From positions 2,519,501-2,583,500 of the forward strand of contig NZ_CP083956.1 of assembly GCF_006442795.2 (NCBI RefSeq): a stretch of 64,000 bases of DNA. The letters run 5' to 3'. Below the pieces are notes generated by a model that saw nothing but the letters and a program-made list of their open reading frames with translations, did not search any database and was not told where the DNA came from. Position 1 is the stretch's first letter, and each line of letters begins with the position of its first letter. Shown here in pieces: positions 17,084 through 25,173 of the stretch. A program made the translations under genes and the position numbers. Source of the DNA: Mesorhizobium sp. B1-1-8. GTDB taxonomy: Bacteria; Pseudomonadota; Alphaproteobacteria; Rhizobiales; Rhizobiaceae.

Positions 17084-18316
17084 TTGACGACAATTTCTGG
17101 AAACCTGGCCAGCAAATCCGGCATCGACAGCGGCTACGCATGGACGCGGCTCGCCATTTCGGTGCTGCTCGCCACGATCGGCTGTGTCGGCAGCTGGGCC
17201 GTGATCGTGGTGCTGCCCGCGGTCCAGGCCGAATTCAGCGTCGACCGCGCTGCCGCCTCGATGCCCTATACTGCGACCATGGTCGGCTTTGCCGCCGGCA
17301 ATGTCCTGATCGGCCGCGTCGTCGACCGCCTTGGCTATTGGATCCCGGCGTTGTTCTCTTCGGTAGCGCTGGCCGCCGGCTTTGTGCTCGCGGCGCTGTC
17401 GCAGTCGATCCTGCAATTCGCCCTGGTCCAGGGGCTCTTCATCGGCGTCGGCACTTCGGCGATCTTCGGGCCGCTGATCGCCGACATCTCGCATTGGTTC
17501 AACCGCCGCCGCGGCGTCGCAATGACGGCGGCGGCGTCCGGCAACTATCTCGCCGGGGCCATCTGGCCGACGGCCATGCCCTATCTGATCCAGGGCCATG
17601 GCTGGCGTTTCACCTACGCGGCGATCGGCATCTTCTGCCTGGTGACCATGGTGCCGCTGGTGCTGATGCTGCGGCGCAGGGCGCCAAGGCAGATGGCGGC
17701 CGGCTCACCCGGCAGCAGGACGGTCCAACCGATCTCGCTGTCGCCGGCGGCGCTGCAAGTGCTGCTGGTCATTGCCGGCCTCGGCTGCTGCGTGGCGATG
17801 TCGATGCCGCAGGTGCATATCGTCGCTTATTGCATGGACCTTGGCTACGGCGTGGCGCATGGCGCGGACATGCTGTCGATCATGATGGCGGCGGGCGTCG
17901 TCAGCCGGCTTGCCTCCGGCTTCATCGCCGACCGGATCGGCGGCGTGAAGACGCTGCTCATCGGCTCGGTGCTGCAATGCCTGTCGCTGTTCTTCTACAT
18001 CCCCTTCGATGGACTTGCCTCGCTCTACGTCGTGTCGCTGATGTTCGGGCTGTCGCAAGGCGGCATCGTGCCTTGCTATGCGATCATCGTGCGCGAATAC
18101 ATGCCCGCGAAAGAAGCCGGGCAGCGCATCGGCATCGTGATGATGGCGACGATTTTCGGCATGGCGCTCGGCGGCTGGATGTCAGGCTGGATCTACGATT
18201 TGACGGGCTCTTACGCCGCCGCGTTCCTCAACGGCATCGCCTGGAATCTTGTGAACATCGCCGCAATGCTTCTCCTGATGTGGAAAGCCAACCGAAGCGC
18301 GGCAGCGGTGGCCTGA
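17084..18316 (+). CDS. MFS transporter
   Basis: The 410-residue protein has twelve hydrophobic segments in two six-helix halves with a longer central loop around residues 195-215 (RRRAPRQMAAGSPGSR). Signature loop 2-3 reads GRVVDRLGYW and loop 8-9 ADRIGGVKTL, the MFS (G-x-x-x-D-R-x-G) motifs. The frame starts at a TTG at 17084; no ATG or GTG with a good ribosome-binding site is seen nearby, so the start is uncertain. The type resembles small monocarboxylate or organic-acid permeases. Its substrate is unknown. Confidence 0.85.
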   Translation: MTTISGNLASKSGIDSGYAWTRLAISVLLATIGCVGSWAVIVVLPAVQAEFSVDRAAASMPYTATMVGFAAGNVLIGRVVDRLGYWIPALFSSVALAAGFVLAALSQSILQFALVQGLFIGVGTSAIFGPLIADISHWFNRRRGVAMTAAASGNYLAGAIWPTAMPYLIQGHGWRFTYAAIGIFCLVTMVPLVLMLRRRAPRQMAAGSPGSRTVQPISLSPAALQVLLVIAGLGCCVAMSMPQVHIVAYCMDLGYGVAHGADMLSIMMAAGVVSRLASGFIADRIGGVKTLLIGSVLQCLSLFFYIPFDGLASLYVVSLMFGLSQGGIVPCYAIIVREYMPAKEAGQRIGIVMMATIFGMALGGWMSGWIYDLTGSYAAAFLNGIAWNLVNIAAMLLLMWKANRSAAAVA

Positions 18317-18384
18317 CGCTCGGGCTGCAAGTGTTGCCATGGCCCGTCCGCTTGACAATGGCGGGTGCCTGCGCGACCCAAGGC

Positions 18385-18489
18385 TAAAGCATGTCGCGTG
18401 GAAAAGGATTCACGCGCCAAGCTTTAGGTCTTTGATTTTAAGCATGTCTTTGCCGCGAACCCGCTGCACACTTTCGGGAGACATACTTT
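18385..18489. repeat. AAGCATGTC-type dispersed repeat, copy 1
   Basis: The segment runs from TAAAGCATGTCGCGTG to GGGAGACATACTTTG and contains two inverted-repeat units: AAAGCATG...AAGCTTTA and TTAAGCATGTCTT...GGGAGACATACTT, with an inner stem based on CGAA/TTCG. A copy with the same layout and much sequence identity is at 26404-26508. It lies between the MFS stop and the LacI start. I recall this type of sequence as common in Mesorhizobium genomes. Confidence 0.8.
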
Positions 18490-18549
18490 GAATGAGCCGG
18501 GTGGCGCGATGACACGGATGCCGACCTTGGTCTGCCGACCGCGCCTCGA

Positions 18550-19596
18550 ATGCGCTGGAGCAGGGCGGTGACCAGGCCGCGTTCGCGCCGCGGCGGCGGC
18601 CGCCCGACCATTGCCGACGTGGCGCGCAAGGCCGGCGTTGGCGCCATCACCGTTTCCCGCGCCCTACGCGAGCCCGGACGGGTTTCGGAGGATCTGCGCC
18701 GGCAGATACAGGCCGCGGTCGACGAGCTCGGCTATGTTCCGGACCCCAATGCGCGCGCGCTGGCCTCGGCGCGCGCCGAGGTTTTTGGCGTGCTGGTGCC
18801 GTCGCTCACCAACAATGTCTTCGCCGAGGTGGTGCGCGGAATCTATGACAGCCTCTCGGACGGCCCGTTCCGCGTTCAGCTCGGCAACACGCATTACTCC
18901 GGCCTCGAGGAAGAGCGGCTGCTGCAGGTCTTCGGGTCGCAGCGTCCGGCGGCGCTGATCGTGGCCGGCATCGACCAGACCGCAGGATCGCGAAAGCTGC
19001 TGGAGCGCGCCGGCTGTCCGGTGGTGCAGGTGATGGAGACGGGACCCGATCCGGTCGACATGATGGTCGGCTTCTCGCATTTCGACGGCGGCCGCACGGC
19101 AACCGAGCACCTGATCGAGGTCGGTTACCGGCGCATCGGCTTCATCGGCGCGCGCATGGACCCGCGCTCGCAGCGGCGTCTTGCCGGCTACCGCGCGGCG
19201 ATGGAGACGGCCGGCCTCTTCGACCCCCGTCTGATCACAACCACACCGTTGCTGTCGAGCGTCACCCTCGGCCGGGAGCTTCTGCGCGATGCATTGGCCA
19301 AGGTGCCGGCACTCGACGGCGTGTTCTGCAACAATGACGACATCGCGCTTGGCGTCCTGTTCGAATGCCACCGCGCTGCCATCGACGTGCCGAAGACGAT
19401 CGGCATCATCGGCTTCAATGACCTCGACATGATGCAGGCGGCGTTTCCCTCGATTACCAGCGTTCGCACCTATCGCTACGAGATCGGCCGCCGAGCTGTA
19501 GCCATGGCGCTTGCTGCGATCGGCGGCAACAGGCCCCAGGATCGTGTCATAGACCTCGGCTTCGAACTCATGCGCCGCGAAAGCACGGCGCGCTGA
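18550..19596 (+). CDS. LacI-family transcriptional regulator, GntR (gluconate) type
   Basis: The 348-residue protein has a LacI helix-turn-helix PTIADVARKAGVGAITVSRAL at about residues 19-39 followed by the hinge helix PNARALAS, and a C-terminal periplasmic-binding-like effector domain (VFGVLVPSLTNNVFAEVVRG onward). LacI regulators of this kind control gluconate use. A perfect palindrome with a central CG lies 43 bases downstream of its stop, in front of the transporter operon that ends in gluconokinase, which supports this role. The ATG at 18550 has a weak ribosome-binding site; the nearby upstream repeat leaves little promoter space. Confidence 0.92.
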   Translation: MRWSRAVTRPRSRRGGGRPTIADVARKAGVGAITVSRALREPGRVSEDLRRQIQAAVDELGYVPDPNARALASARAEVFGVLVPSLTNNVFAEVVRGIYDSLSDGPFRVQLGNTHYSGLEEERLLQVFGSQRPAALIVAGIDQTAGSRKLLERAGCPVVQVMETGPDPVDMMVGFSHFDGGRTATEHLIEVGYRRIGFIGARMDPRSQRRLAGYRAAMETAGLFDPRLITTTPLLSSVTLGRELLRDALAKVPALDGVFCNNDDIALGVLFECHRAAIDVPKTIGIIGFNDLDMMQAAFPSITSVRTYRYEIGRRAVAMALAAIGGNRPQDRVIDLGFELMRRESTAR

Positions 19597-19638
19597 GACA
19601 CCGTCAATTCCATCAAAGATGATGCTTTACACTAACTG

Positions 19639-19654
19639 ATGGTAGCGCTACCAT
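19639..19654. promoter_or_regulatory. LacI-type operator
   Basis: ATGGTAGCGCTACCAT is a perfect 16-base palindrome with the CG centre characteristic of LacI-family operators, and its ATG-N-TAGC arms resemble GntR-type sites. It lies upstream of two AT-rich promoter-like repeats and 238 bases before the binding-protein start. Confidence 0.8.
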
Positions 19655-19691
19655 TCGCAGGTACGATATCAGCCCGGCGGAGATCGGCGGC

Positions 19692-19739
19692 TGTTTATTA
19701 TATATAAGCAACAGCTCAAGCTTGTTTATTATGTATAAT
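19692..19739 (+). promoter_or_regulatory. Tandem AT-rich promoter-like repeats
   Basis: TGTTTATTATATATAA at 19692-19707 and TGTTTATTATGTATAA at 19723-19738 match in 15 of 16 bases and are spaced 31 bases apart, about three helical turns. The second contains a consensus -10 TATAAT (19734-19739), the first TATAAG (19703-19708). No good -35 is visible, which would fit activated or extended promoters. Confidence 0.55.
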
Positions 19740-19891
19740 ATGATAGTTTGCTGAATTGCCTGGAAGGCACGGAAGAGGAGACAGCGGGGCGGCTTGGACC
19801 ACCCGTCGAGCGCTCAAGCTGGCATGAGGGTGCCAGCGGACAGCGCGACCAACTTCAACAACAAGCAGAACTGCAATTGGGAGGAATACCG

Positions 19892-21019
19892 ATGATCAAG
19901 TCACTCGTTGGCGGCGTCATTGCCGCCACTGCATTCGTCATGTTGAGCTCGTCGGCAATCGCCGCCGGCCCGGAAATCGTCAAGGGGCCGTCCGCCGAGC
20001 CCGACTGCTTCGCGCCCTGGGCTGCCGACACGCAGTTCTTCAAGTTCCCGAAGAAGGACGGTCCGTACCGCATCGCGCTCGCCAATGGCTATATCGCCAA
20101 CACATGGCGCATCCAGATGATCCAGACGGCCAAGGCCTATGCGGCGCAGCCGGACGTTGCCAAGAAGCTGAAGGAATTCAAGGTCGTGTCGACCGGCGAG
20201 GATGTGCCGGCGCAGATTTCGGCGATCAACAACTTCATCGATTCCGGCTTCGACGCAATCGTCGTCAACGCCCAGAACCCGACAGCGTTCGGGCCCGTCA
20301 TCAAGCGCGCCAAGGAAGCCGGCGTCGTGCTCGTCGCCTTCGACAACATCCTCGATACCAAGGATGCCATCAACGTCAATGTCGACCAGAAGGGGCTCGG
20401 CGAACTGTGGGGCAAATGGCTGGTCGATCATATACCAAGTGGCGGCAAGATTCTGGAAGTGCGCGGCGTTGCCGGCACGTCGGTCGATACCGATCGTCAC
20501 AATGGCATCCATGAGGTACTGGACGGTTCGGGCAAGAAATGGGAAGTGACCGAAGTCGCCGGCAAGTGGGATGATCCGACCGCACAAAAGGTTACGGCTG
20601 ACGCGATCGCAACCAACGGTCCCTTTGTCGGAATCACCGGCCAGGGCGGCGACACCGGCATCGTGCAGGCGATGATGGACGCCAAGCATCCGTTCGTTCC
20701 GTTCGGCGGCGAGACGGAAAACGGCTTCCGCAAATTCTGCGCAGCGCACGCGGGCGACGGGCTGAAATGCTCGTCTGCCGGCACCGGCCCGGCCCAGGTG
20801 GCGGTTGCCATCAAGACAGCGATCGCCGCGCTCGAAGGCAAGGTCGTGCCGCAGTCGGTCAAGCTGCCGCTGGCCATCGTCGAGGATCCGAACTTCAAGG
20901 CGGGTCAGGATTTCTTCCCTGATCAGTCCGACAATTTCTTCGTCGGCAACTCCTTCCCGACCTGCGGCATCAATTTCACGGCGCAGGAAATCATGGGCCA
21001 GACCAAGGAAAACAAGTAG
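19892..21019 (+). CDS. Sugar ABC transporter periplasmic binding protein
   Basis: The 375-residue protein starts at ATG 19892 after GGGAGGAATACCG and has a signal peptide MIKSLVGGVIAATAFVMLSSSAIA. The mature part is a type I periplasmic-binding fold (YRIALANGYIANTWRIQMIQ, then AINNFIDSGFDAIVVNAQNP). It is longer than usual RbsB-like proteins by about 50 residues and has four cysteines (PDCFAPW, FRKFCAAH, LKCSSAG, FPTCGIN), so disulfides are possible. It leads the operon of ATPase, two permeases and gluconokinase, which suggests gluconate or another aldonate as ligand. Confidence 0.93.
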   Translation: MIKSLVGGVIAATAFVMLSSSAIAAGPEIVKGPSAEPDCFAPWAADTQFFKFPKKDGPYRIALANGYIANTWRIQMIQTAKAYAAQPDVAKKLKEFKVVSTGEDVPAQISAINNFIDSGFDAIVVNAQNPTAFGPVIKRAKEAGVVLVAFDNILDTKDAINVNVDQKGLGELWGKWLVDHIPSGGKILEVRGVAGTSVDTDRHNGIHEVLDGSGKKWEVTEVAGKWDDPTAQKVTADAIATNGPFVGITGQGGDTGIVQAMMDAKHPFVPFGGETENGFRKFCAAHAGDGLKCSSAGTGPAQVAVAIKTAIAALEGKVVPQSVKLPLAIVEDPNFKAGQDFFPDQSDNFFVGNSFPTCGINFTAQEIMGQTKENK

Positions 21020-21028
21020 TCTGACCGG

Positions 21029-21062
21029 GCCGACGCCGCGGCAAGAAGTCCGCGACGCCGGC
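21029..21062 (+). terminator. Intergenic stem-loop after the binding-protein gene
   Basis: GCCGACGCCGCGG (21029-21041) pairs with CCGCGACGCCGGC (21050-21062) with two mismatches, across an 8-base loop. No T run follows, so it more likely acts as a partial terminator or mRNA-stability element that keeps the binding protein in excess. Confidence 0.45.
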
Positions 21063-21100
21063 CGCTCGACATCACTCGCGAAAACGGCCGGGGAGGGCTG

Positions 21101-22648
21101 ATGGACGTCGCGGCTCCGCTCTTCCGCATGGAAGGCATATCCAAGCGCTATGGCGGTGTACGCGCCCTGGAAAAGGCCGACCTAACGGTTACGGCCGGCA
21201 GCATCCATGGCATCCTCGGCGAAAACGGCGCCGGCAAATCGACGCTGATCAAGGTTATGGCCGGCGTCGTCGCGCCGGACGAAGGTCACATGGCGCTCGA
21301 TGGCCGCGACGTGACCTTCGCCTCGCCAGCAGCGGCAAACCAAGCCGGCATCGCCTGCATCTTCCAGGAATTGTCGCTCATCCCCGAGCTCAGCGTCGCC
21401 GACAACATCGTCATTTCCGACCCGCCGAAGCGCTTCGGCATGATCGACCGCAAGGCGCAGCGGCGCATCGCCGAACAGGCGCTGGCGCGCGCGGGCGCCT
21501 CCGACATCCATCCTTGCGCGTTGGTCAAGGACCTGCCGCTGTCGCGCCGGCAGATGGTCGAGATCGCCAAGGCGCTGGCCAGGAAACCGCGTATCCTGAT
21601 CCTCGACGAGGCGACCTCGGCGCTGACGGCGGCGGATGTCGCCAAGGTCTTCGGCGTGCTGAAGCGACTGCGTGCGGAAGGGCTGGCGCTGCTCTACATC
21701 TCGCACCGCATGAACGAGATCGCCGAGCTCGCAGACCAGTGCACGGTGTTCCGCAACGGCCGCAACGTCGCCAGCTACGCCGCCGGCGCCAAGAGCGACA
21801 ACGAAGTCGTCGAGCTGATGATTGGCCGTGAATACAGCCACATTTTTCCGCCGAAGCCGACCCGAGCCCAGTCCGGCGCGGTTCCGGTGCTGGAGGCACG
21901 AAATCTTTCCTGGAGCGGCCGGTTGGACAATATCTCGCTGTCGATCGGCAAAGGCGAGGTCGTCGGGCTGGGCGGCCTCGACGGGCAGGGCCAGCGCGAA
22001 CTGCTGCTGGCTTTCTTCGGCGTGCTGCGCGGCCTTTCCGGCCAGATCCTGGTCGACGGCAAGCCGGTCTCGATCGGCAGCCCGTCGGACGCGAGCGGCG
22101 ACCGTATCGGCATGGCGCTGATCCCCGAGGACCGCAAGACCGAGGGGCTGATGCTGCCGATGACGGTGCGCGAGAACCTTTCCTTCGCGGCGCTCGACAG
22201 GCTGTCGAAAGCAGGCGTCATCGACCGCGCCGCCGAGCAGCGGCTGATCGACGATATGGTCGGGCTGCTGGCGATCAAGACGGCGGGCCTCGACATCCCC
22301 GTCGGCGCGCTCTCCGGCGGCAACCAGCAGAAGGTGGTGATCGCCAAATGGCTGATGCGGCAGCCGCGCATCATCCTGCTCAACGATCCGACACGCGGCA
22401 TCGACGTCGGCACCAAGCAGGAGCTCTACCAGTTGATGCGCAAGCTCGCGGATGCGGGTGCCGCGATCCTGTTCTATTCGACCGACTATGACGAGCTGAT
22501 CGGCTGCTGCGACCGCGTGCTAGTGCTCTATGACGGCGCGGTCAAGCGGGAGCTGGTCGGCGCCGGGATCACCGAGCACGCGCTGATCGCCAGCGCGCTC
22601 AACATCCATGGCGAGGATGCCCGCTTGAGGCAAGGAGACGGCGCGTGA
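21101..22648 (+). CDS. Sugar ABC transporter ATP-binding protein, two domains (RbsA-like)
   Basis: The 515-residue protein has two nucleotide-binding domains. The first has Walker A GENGAGKST near residues 39-47, signature LSRRQMVEIAKAL and Walker B ILILDEATSALT. The second lacks a clear Walker A lysine (GLGGLDGQGQRELL), as is normal for RbsA types, but has signature LSGGNQQKVVIAKWL and IILLNDPTRGIDVG in the Walker B position. It powers CUT2 uptake with the two permeases that follow 13 bases downstream. Confidence 0.95.
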   Translation: MDVAAPLFRMEGISKRYGGVRALEKADLTVTAGSIHGILGENGAGKSTLIKVMAGVVAPDEGHMALDGRDVTFASPAAANQAGIACIFQELSLIPELSVADNIVISDPPKRFGMIDRKAQRRIAEQALARAGASDIHPCALVKDLPLSRRQMVEIAKALARKPRILILDEATSALTAADVAKVFGVLKRLRAEGLALLYISHRMNEIAELADQCTVFRNGRNVASYAAGAKSDNEVVELMIGREYSHIFPPKPTRAQSGAVPVLEARNLSWSGRLDNISLSIGKGEVVGLGGLDGQGQRELLLAFFGVLRGLSGQILVDGKPVSIGSPSDASGDRIGMALIPEDRKTEGLMLPMTVRENLSFAALDRLSKAGVIDRAAEQRLIDDMVGLLAIKTAGLDIPVGALSGGNQQKVVIAKWLMRQPRIILLNDPTRGIDVGTKQELYQLMRKLADAGAAILFYSTDYDELIGCCDRVLVLYDGAVKRELVGAGITEHALIASALNIHGEDARLRQGDGA

Positions 22649-22661
22649 AGGGGGTCCCAGC

Positions 22662-23642
22662 GTGAAGGATTGGCACTACTGGCTCGCCGAACAACGCGGA
22701 ACGCTGTTGGCTTTCGGTATCTTCATCGTCATGTTCGCCATCTACAGCGCGAACCATCCGGCCGGCTTCAGCGCCAATGTCGTGCAGACGGCCGCGAACA
22801 AGGGCGTGCTGCTTGCCTTCGTCGCCATGGCGCAGACGCTGGTGGTGATCACCGCCGGCATCGATCTTTCGGTCGGCATGATCTTCACGCTGACCAATTG
22901 CATGGCTTCCTGGCTGGTGATCGGCACCGGCCTCGAGACCACGCTCGGCGTGGTGGCGGTGCTCGGCACCGGGCTGCTTTGCGGCGCGGTCAACGGCGCC
23001 ATCGTCATCTACGGGCGGCTGCAGCCGATCGTCGCCACCATCGCCACGGGCGCTGTCTATTTCGGGCTGGCGCTTTTGCTGCGACCGGTTCCCGGCGGGT
23101 CGGTCAATGAGGACCTTGCCGATTTCCTGACCGGCCGCTTCTTCGGCGTAGTGCCGGCGAGCCTGGTTGCGCTGCTCGCCGTCGTGCTCGTCGTATGGGT
23201 GCCGTTCAGCCGCTCCGAGCTCGGCCGTGCCGCCTATGCGGCGGGCTCGTCGGAGACGGCGGCCTATATGTCGGGCGTGCCGATCCGCAGGGGCAAGTTC
23301 CTGGCCTACGCGCTTGCCGGACTGCTCGCGGCGATCGGCGGCCTGTTCCTGACCTTCTTCACCTATACGGGCGAAGCGGCCTATGCGAGCGGCAATGCCT
23401 ATACGCTGTTCTCCATCGCCGCGGTCGTGCTCGGCGGCGTTTCGCTGTTCGGCGGCAAGGGCAGCGCCATCGGCGCGATCTTCGGTGCGCTTGCCTTCCG
23501 CACCATCGGCGACCTTCTGTTCGTCTTCGATTTCGATCCGCTCTGGCAGCCGCTGTTTCAGGGCGTTATCCTGTTGATCGCGGTCAGCCTCGGCGCCTTC
23601 GCGCTGTTTCGGGTTCGCAACCGGCTGGAGTGGTTCCTGTGA
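22662..23642 (+). CDS. Sugar ABC transporter permease 1
   Basis: The 326-residue protein has about ten membrane segments and CUT2 signatures VITAGIDLSVGMIFTL near residue 65 and GSSETAAYMSGVPI in the coupling loop. Its start is a GTG at 22662, close behind the ATPase. Its last bases overlap the second permease's GTG start (GTGA), so they are translationally coupled and probably form a heterodimer. Confidence 0.93.
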   Translation: MKDWHYWLAEQRGTLLAFGIFIVMFAIYSANHPAGFSANVVQTAANKGVLLAFVAMAQTLVVITAGIDLSVGMIFTLTNCMASWLVIGTGLETTLGVVAVLGTGLLCGAVNGAIVIYGRLQPIVATIATGAVYFGLALLLRPVPGGSVNEDLADFLTGRFFGVVPASLVALLAVVLVVWVPFSRSELGRAAYAAGSSETAAYMSGVPIRRGKFLAYALAGLLAAIGGLFLTFFTYTGEAAYASGNAYTLFSIAAVVLGGVSLFGGKGSAIGAIFGALAFRTIGDLLFVFDFDPLWQPLFQGVILLIAVSLGAFALFRVRNRLEWFL

Positions 23643-24625
23643 GCGAAACGACGCTTGGCGGCATCGCCGGCCGCATGCCGAAATTCATCCGCCGCGCCGA
23701 CCCGGCTGTGGTCACCGCCTTTGCCTGCATCGTGCTGCTGCTCTTGCTCGGCAGCCTCTATTCTCGCAGCTTCCTGTCGCCCGAATATCTGCTGCAGCAG
23801 CTCAAGGTCGCCGCGTTCCTCGGCGTCATCGCCACCGGCATGATGCTGGTCATCCTGCTCGGTCAGATCGACCTGTCGGTGCCATGGTCGGTGGCAACGG
23901 GCGCCATGATGGCATGTGCCGCCGCGGCCTATGGTCCGGTCGGCGTCGCCCTCGCCATCCCGTTCGGCATCCTGTGCGGCGTCGTGATCGGCATCGTCAA
24001 CGGCGTCGGCGTCGCCTACCTGCGCATTCCCTCGATGATCATCACGTTAGCCACCAATGCCGTCGCGCAAGGGTTGATGGTGGTCTATACGGGCGGGTTC
24101 TCGCCGCAGGATTCGGCGACAGCGGCGATGCGCTATCTGGCGACCGGCTTTACCATTCCGGGGGTGCCCAATGCCGTCATCATCTGGGCGCTGATAGGGG
24201 CTGCGATGGTTTTCGTGCTGACCCGCACCAGCTTCGGCCGGGCGGTCTACGGCATCGGCAACCGCGAGCGCGCCGCCTATCTCTCCGGCATCGACACGCG
24301 CCGCGTCGTGATGATCGCCTTTGCGGTGTCGGGCGGGCTCTCGGCCTTCGGCGGAGTGCTCTTGGCGGGCTATGCCTCGAAGGCCGCACAGTCGATGGGC
24401 GATGCCTATCTCTTGCCGTCGATCGCCGCGGTGGTGCTCGGCGGCACCTCGATCCTCGGCGGGCGCGGGTCCTATCTCGGCACGGTCGCCGGAGTCATCC
24501 TGATCACGCTCTTACAGTCGATCCTCTCGGTCCTGCAGATGCCTGAGGCGGGGCGGCAGATCATCTACGGCGTCGTCATCGTCGCCATGCTTTTGCTCTA
24601 CGGCCGCGCGCCGGCAAGCCGCTGA
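23639..24625 (+). CDS. Sugar ABC transporter permease 2
   Basis: The 328-residue protein begins at a GTG (23639) that overlaps the stop of permease 1 by four bases; longer frames upstream are shadows within permease 1. It has about ten membrane segments with MLVILLGQIDLSVPWSVA and YGIGNRERAAYLSGIDTR, the CUT2 coupling-loop pattern. The glutamine in GQIDLS replaces the glycine of GGIDLS. It is followed closely by gluconokinase. Confidence 0.93.
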   Translation: MSETTLGGIAGRMPKFIRRADPAVVTAFACIVLLLLLGSLYSRSFLSPEYLLQQLKVAAFLGVIATGMMLVILLGQIDLSVPWSVATGAMMACAAAAYGPVGVALAIPFGILCGVVIGIVNGVGVAYLRIPSMIITLATNAVAQGLMVVYTGGFSPQDSATAAMRYLATGFTIPGVPNAVIIWALIGAAMVFVLTRTSFGRAVYGIGNRERAAYLSGIDTRRVVMIAFAVSGGLSAFGGVLLAGYASKAAQSMGDAYLLPSIAAVVLGGTSILGGRGSYLGTVAGVILITLLQSILSVLQMPEAGRQIIYGVVIVAMLLLYGRAPASR

Positions 24626-24669
24626 CCATGGATGACAAGGCGGCAAGACCGCAGCCTGCGGAGGCTCGC

Positions 24670-25173
24670 ATGAACGACGTCCGGTCGGCTCCGGCCATCG
24701 TGGTGATGGGCGTTGCCGGCTGCGGCAAGTCGGTCGTCGGCGAGGCGCTGGCCAGGGCGCTGGGCGCGGACTTCGTCGAAGGCGACAGGCTGCACCCGCC
24801 TGAAAACGTCGCCCGTATGGCAAGCGGCCAAGCGCTGAACGATGCCATGCGCGAAGGCTGGCTCGACGCTATCGGCGAGCGCACCGCTGCTTCCGTCACT
24901 GGGGGCCGAAAAGTGGTTGCCGCGTGCTCGGCGCTGAAGCGCAGCTATCGCAACCGGCTGCGCGGCTTTTCTCCCGGCGTTGTCTTTCTCTACCTGAAGA
25001 TCGACCGCGAGGCTGCCTGGGGCCGGGTTGCGAGCCGCAAGGGTCATTTCATGCCGGCGAGCCTGGTCGACAGCCAGTTCGCGATCCTCGAAGAGCCGGC
25101 CGACGACGAGCGGGCGGTGACCGCGGACGCGACGCGTAGTGTCGCCGAGATCGTCACGAAAGCACTTGGTTAG
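24670..25173 (+). CDS. gntK: Gluconokinase
   Basis: The protein phosphorylates gluconate to 6-phosphogluconate, feeding the Entner-Doudoroff and pentose phosphate routes. I choose the ATG at 24670 (167 residues) because GGAGG lies 5 bases upstream and it places the Walker A GVAGCGKS at residues 14-21, as in Escherichia coli GntK; an in-frame ATG at 24628 would add 14 residues without a ribosome-binding site. Other family marks are FVEGDRLHPPENVARMASG, ACSALKRSYRNRLR and KGHFMPASLVDSQF. It sits at the end of the transporter operon and links that transporter to gluconate or a related aldonate. Confidence 0.93.
   Translation: MNDVRSAPAIVVMGVAGCGKSVVGEALARALGADFVEGDRLHPPENVARMASGQALNDAMREGWLDAIGERTAASVTGGRKVVAACSALKRSYRNRLRGFSPGVVFLYLKIDREAAWGRVASRKGHFMPASLVDSQFAILEEPADDERAVTADATRSVAEIVTKALG

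Noticed and set aside
21541..21580. LSRRQ in the first domain of the RbsA-like ATPase as a broken signature
   Set aside because: RbsA-type first domains commonly lack the LSGGQ form here, so it is normal for the family.
24628..24669. Longer N terminus for gluconokinase from the ATG at 24628
   Set aside because: It has no ribosome-binding site, while the ATG at 24670 has GGAGG at good spacing and gives the usual family N terminus.
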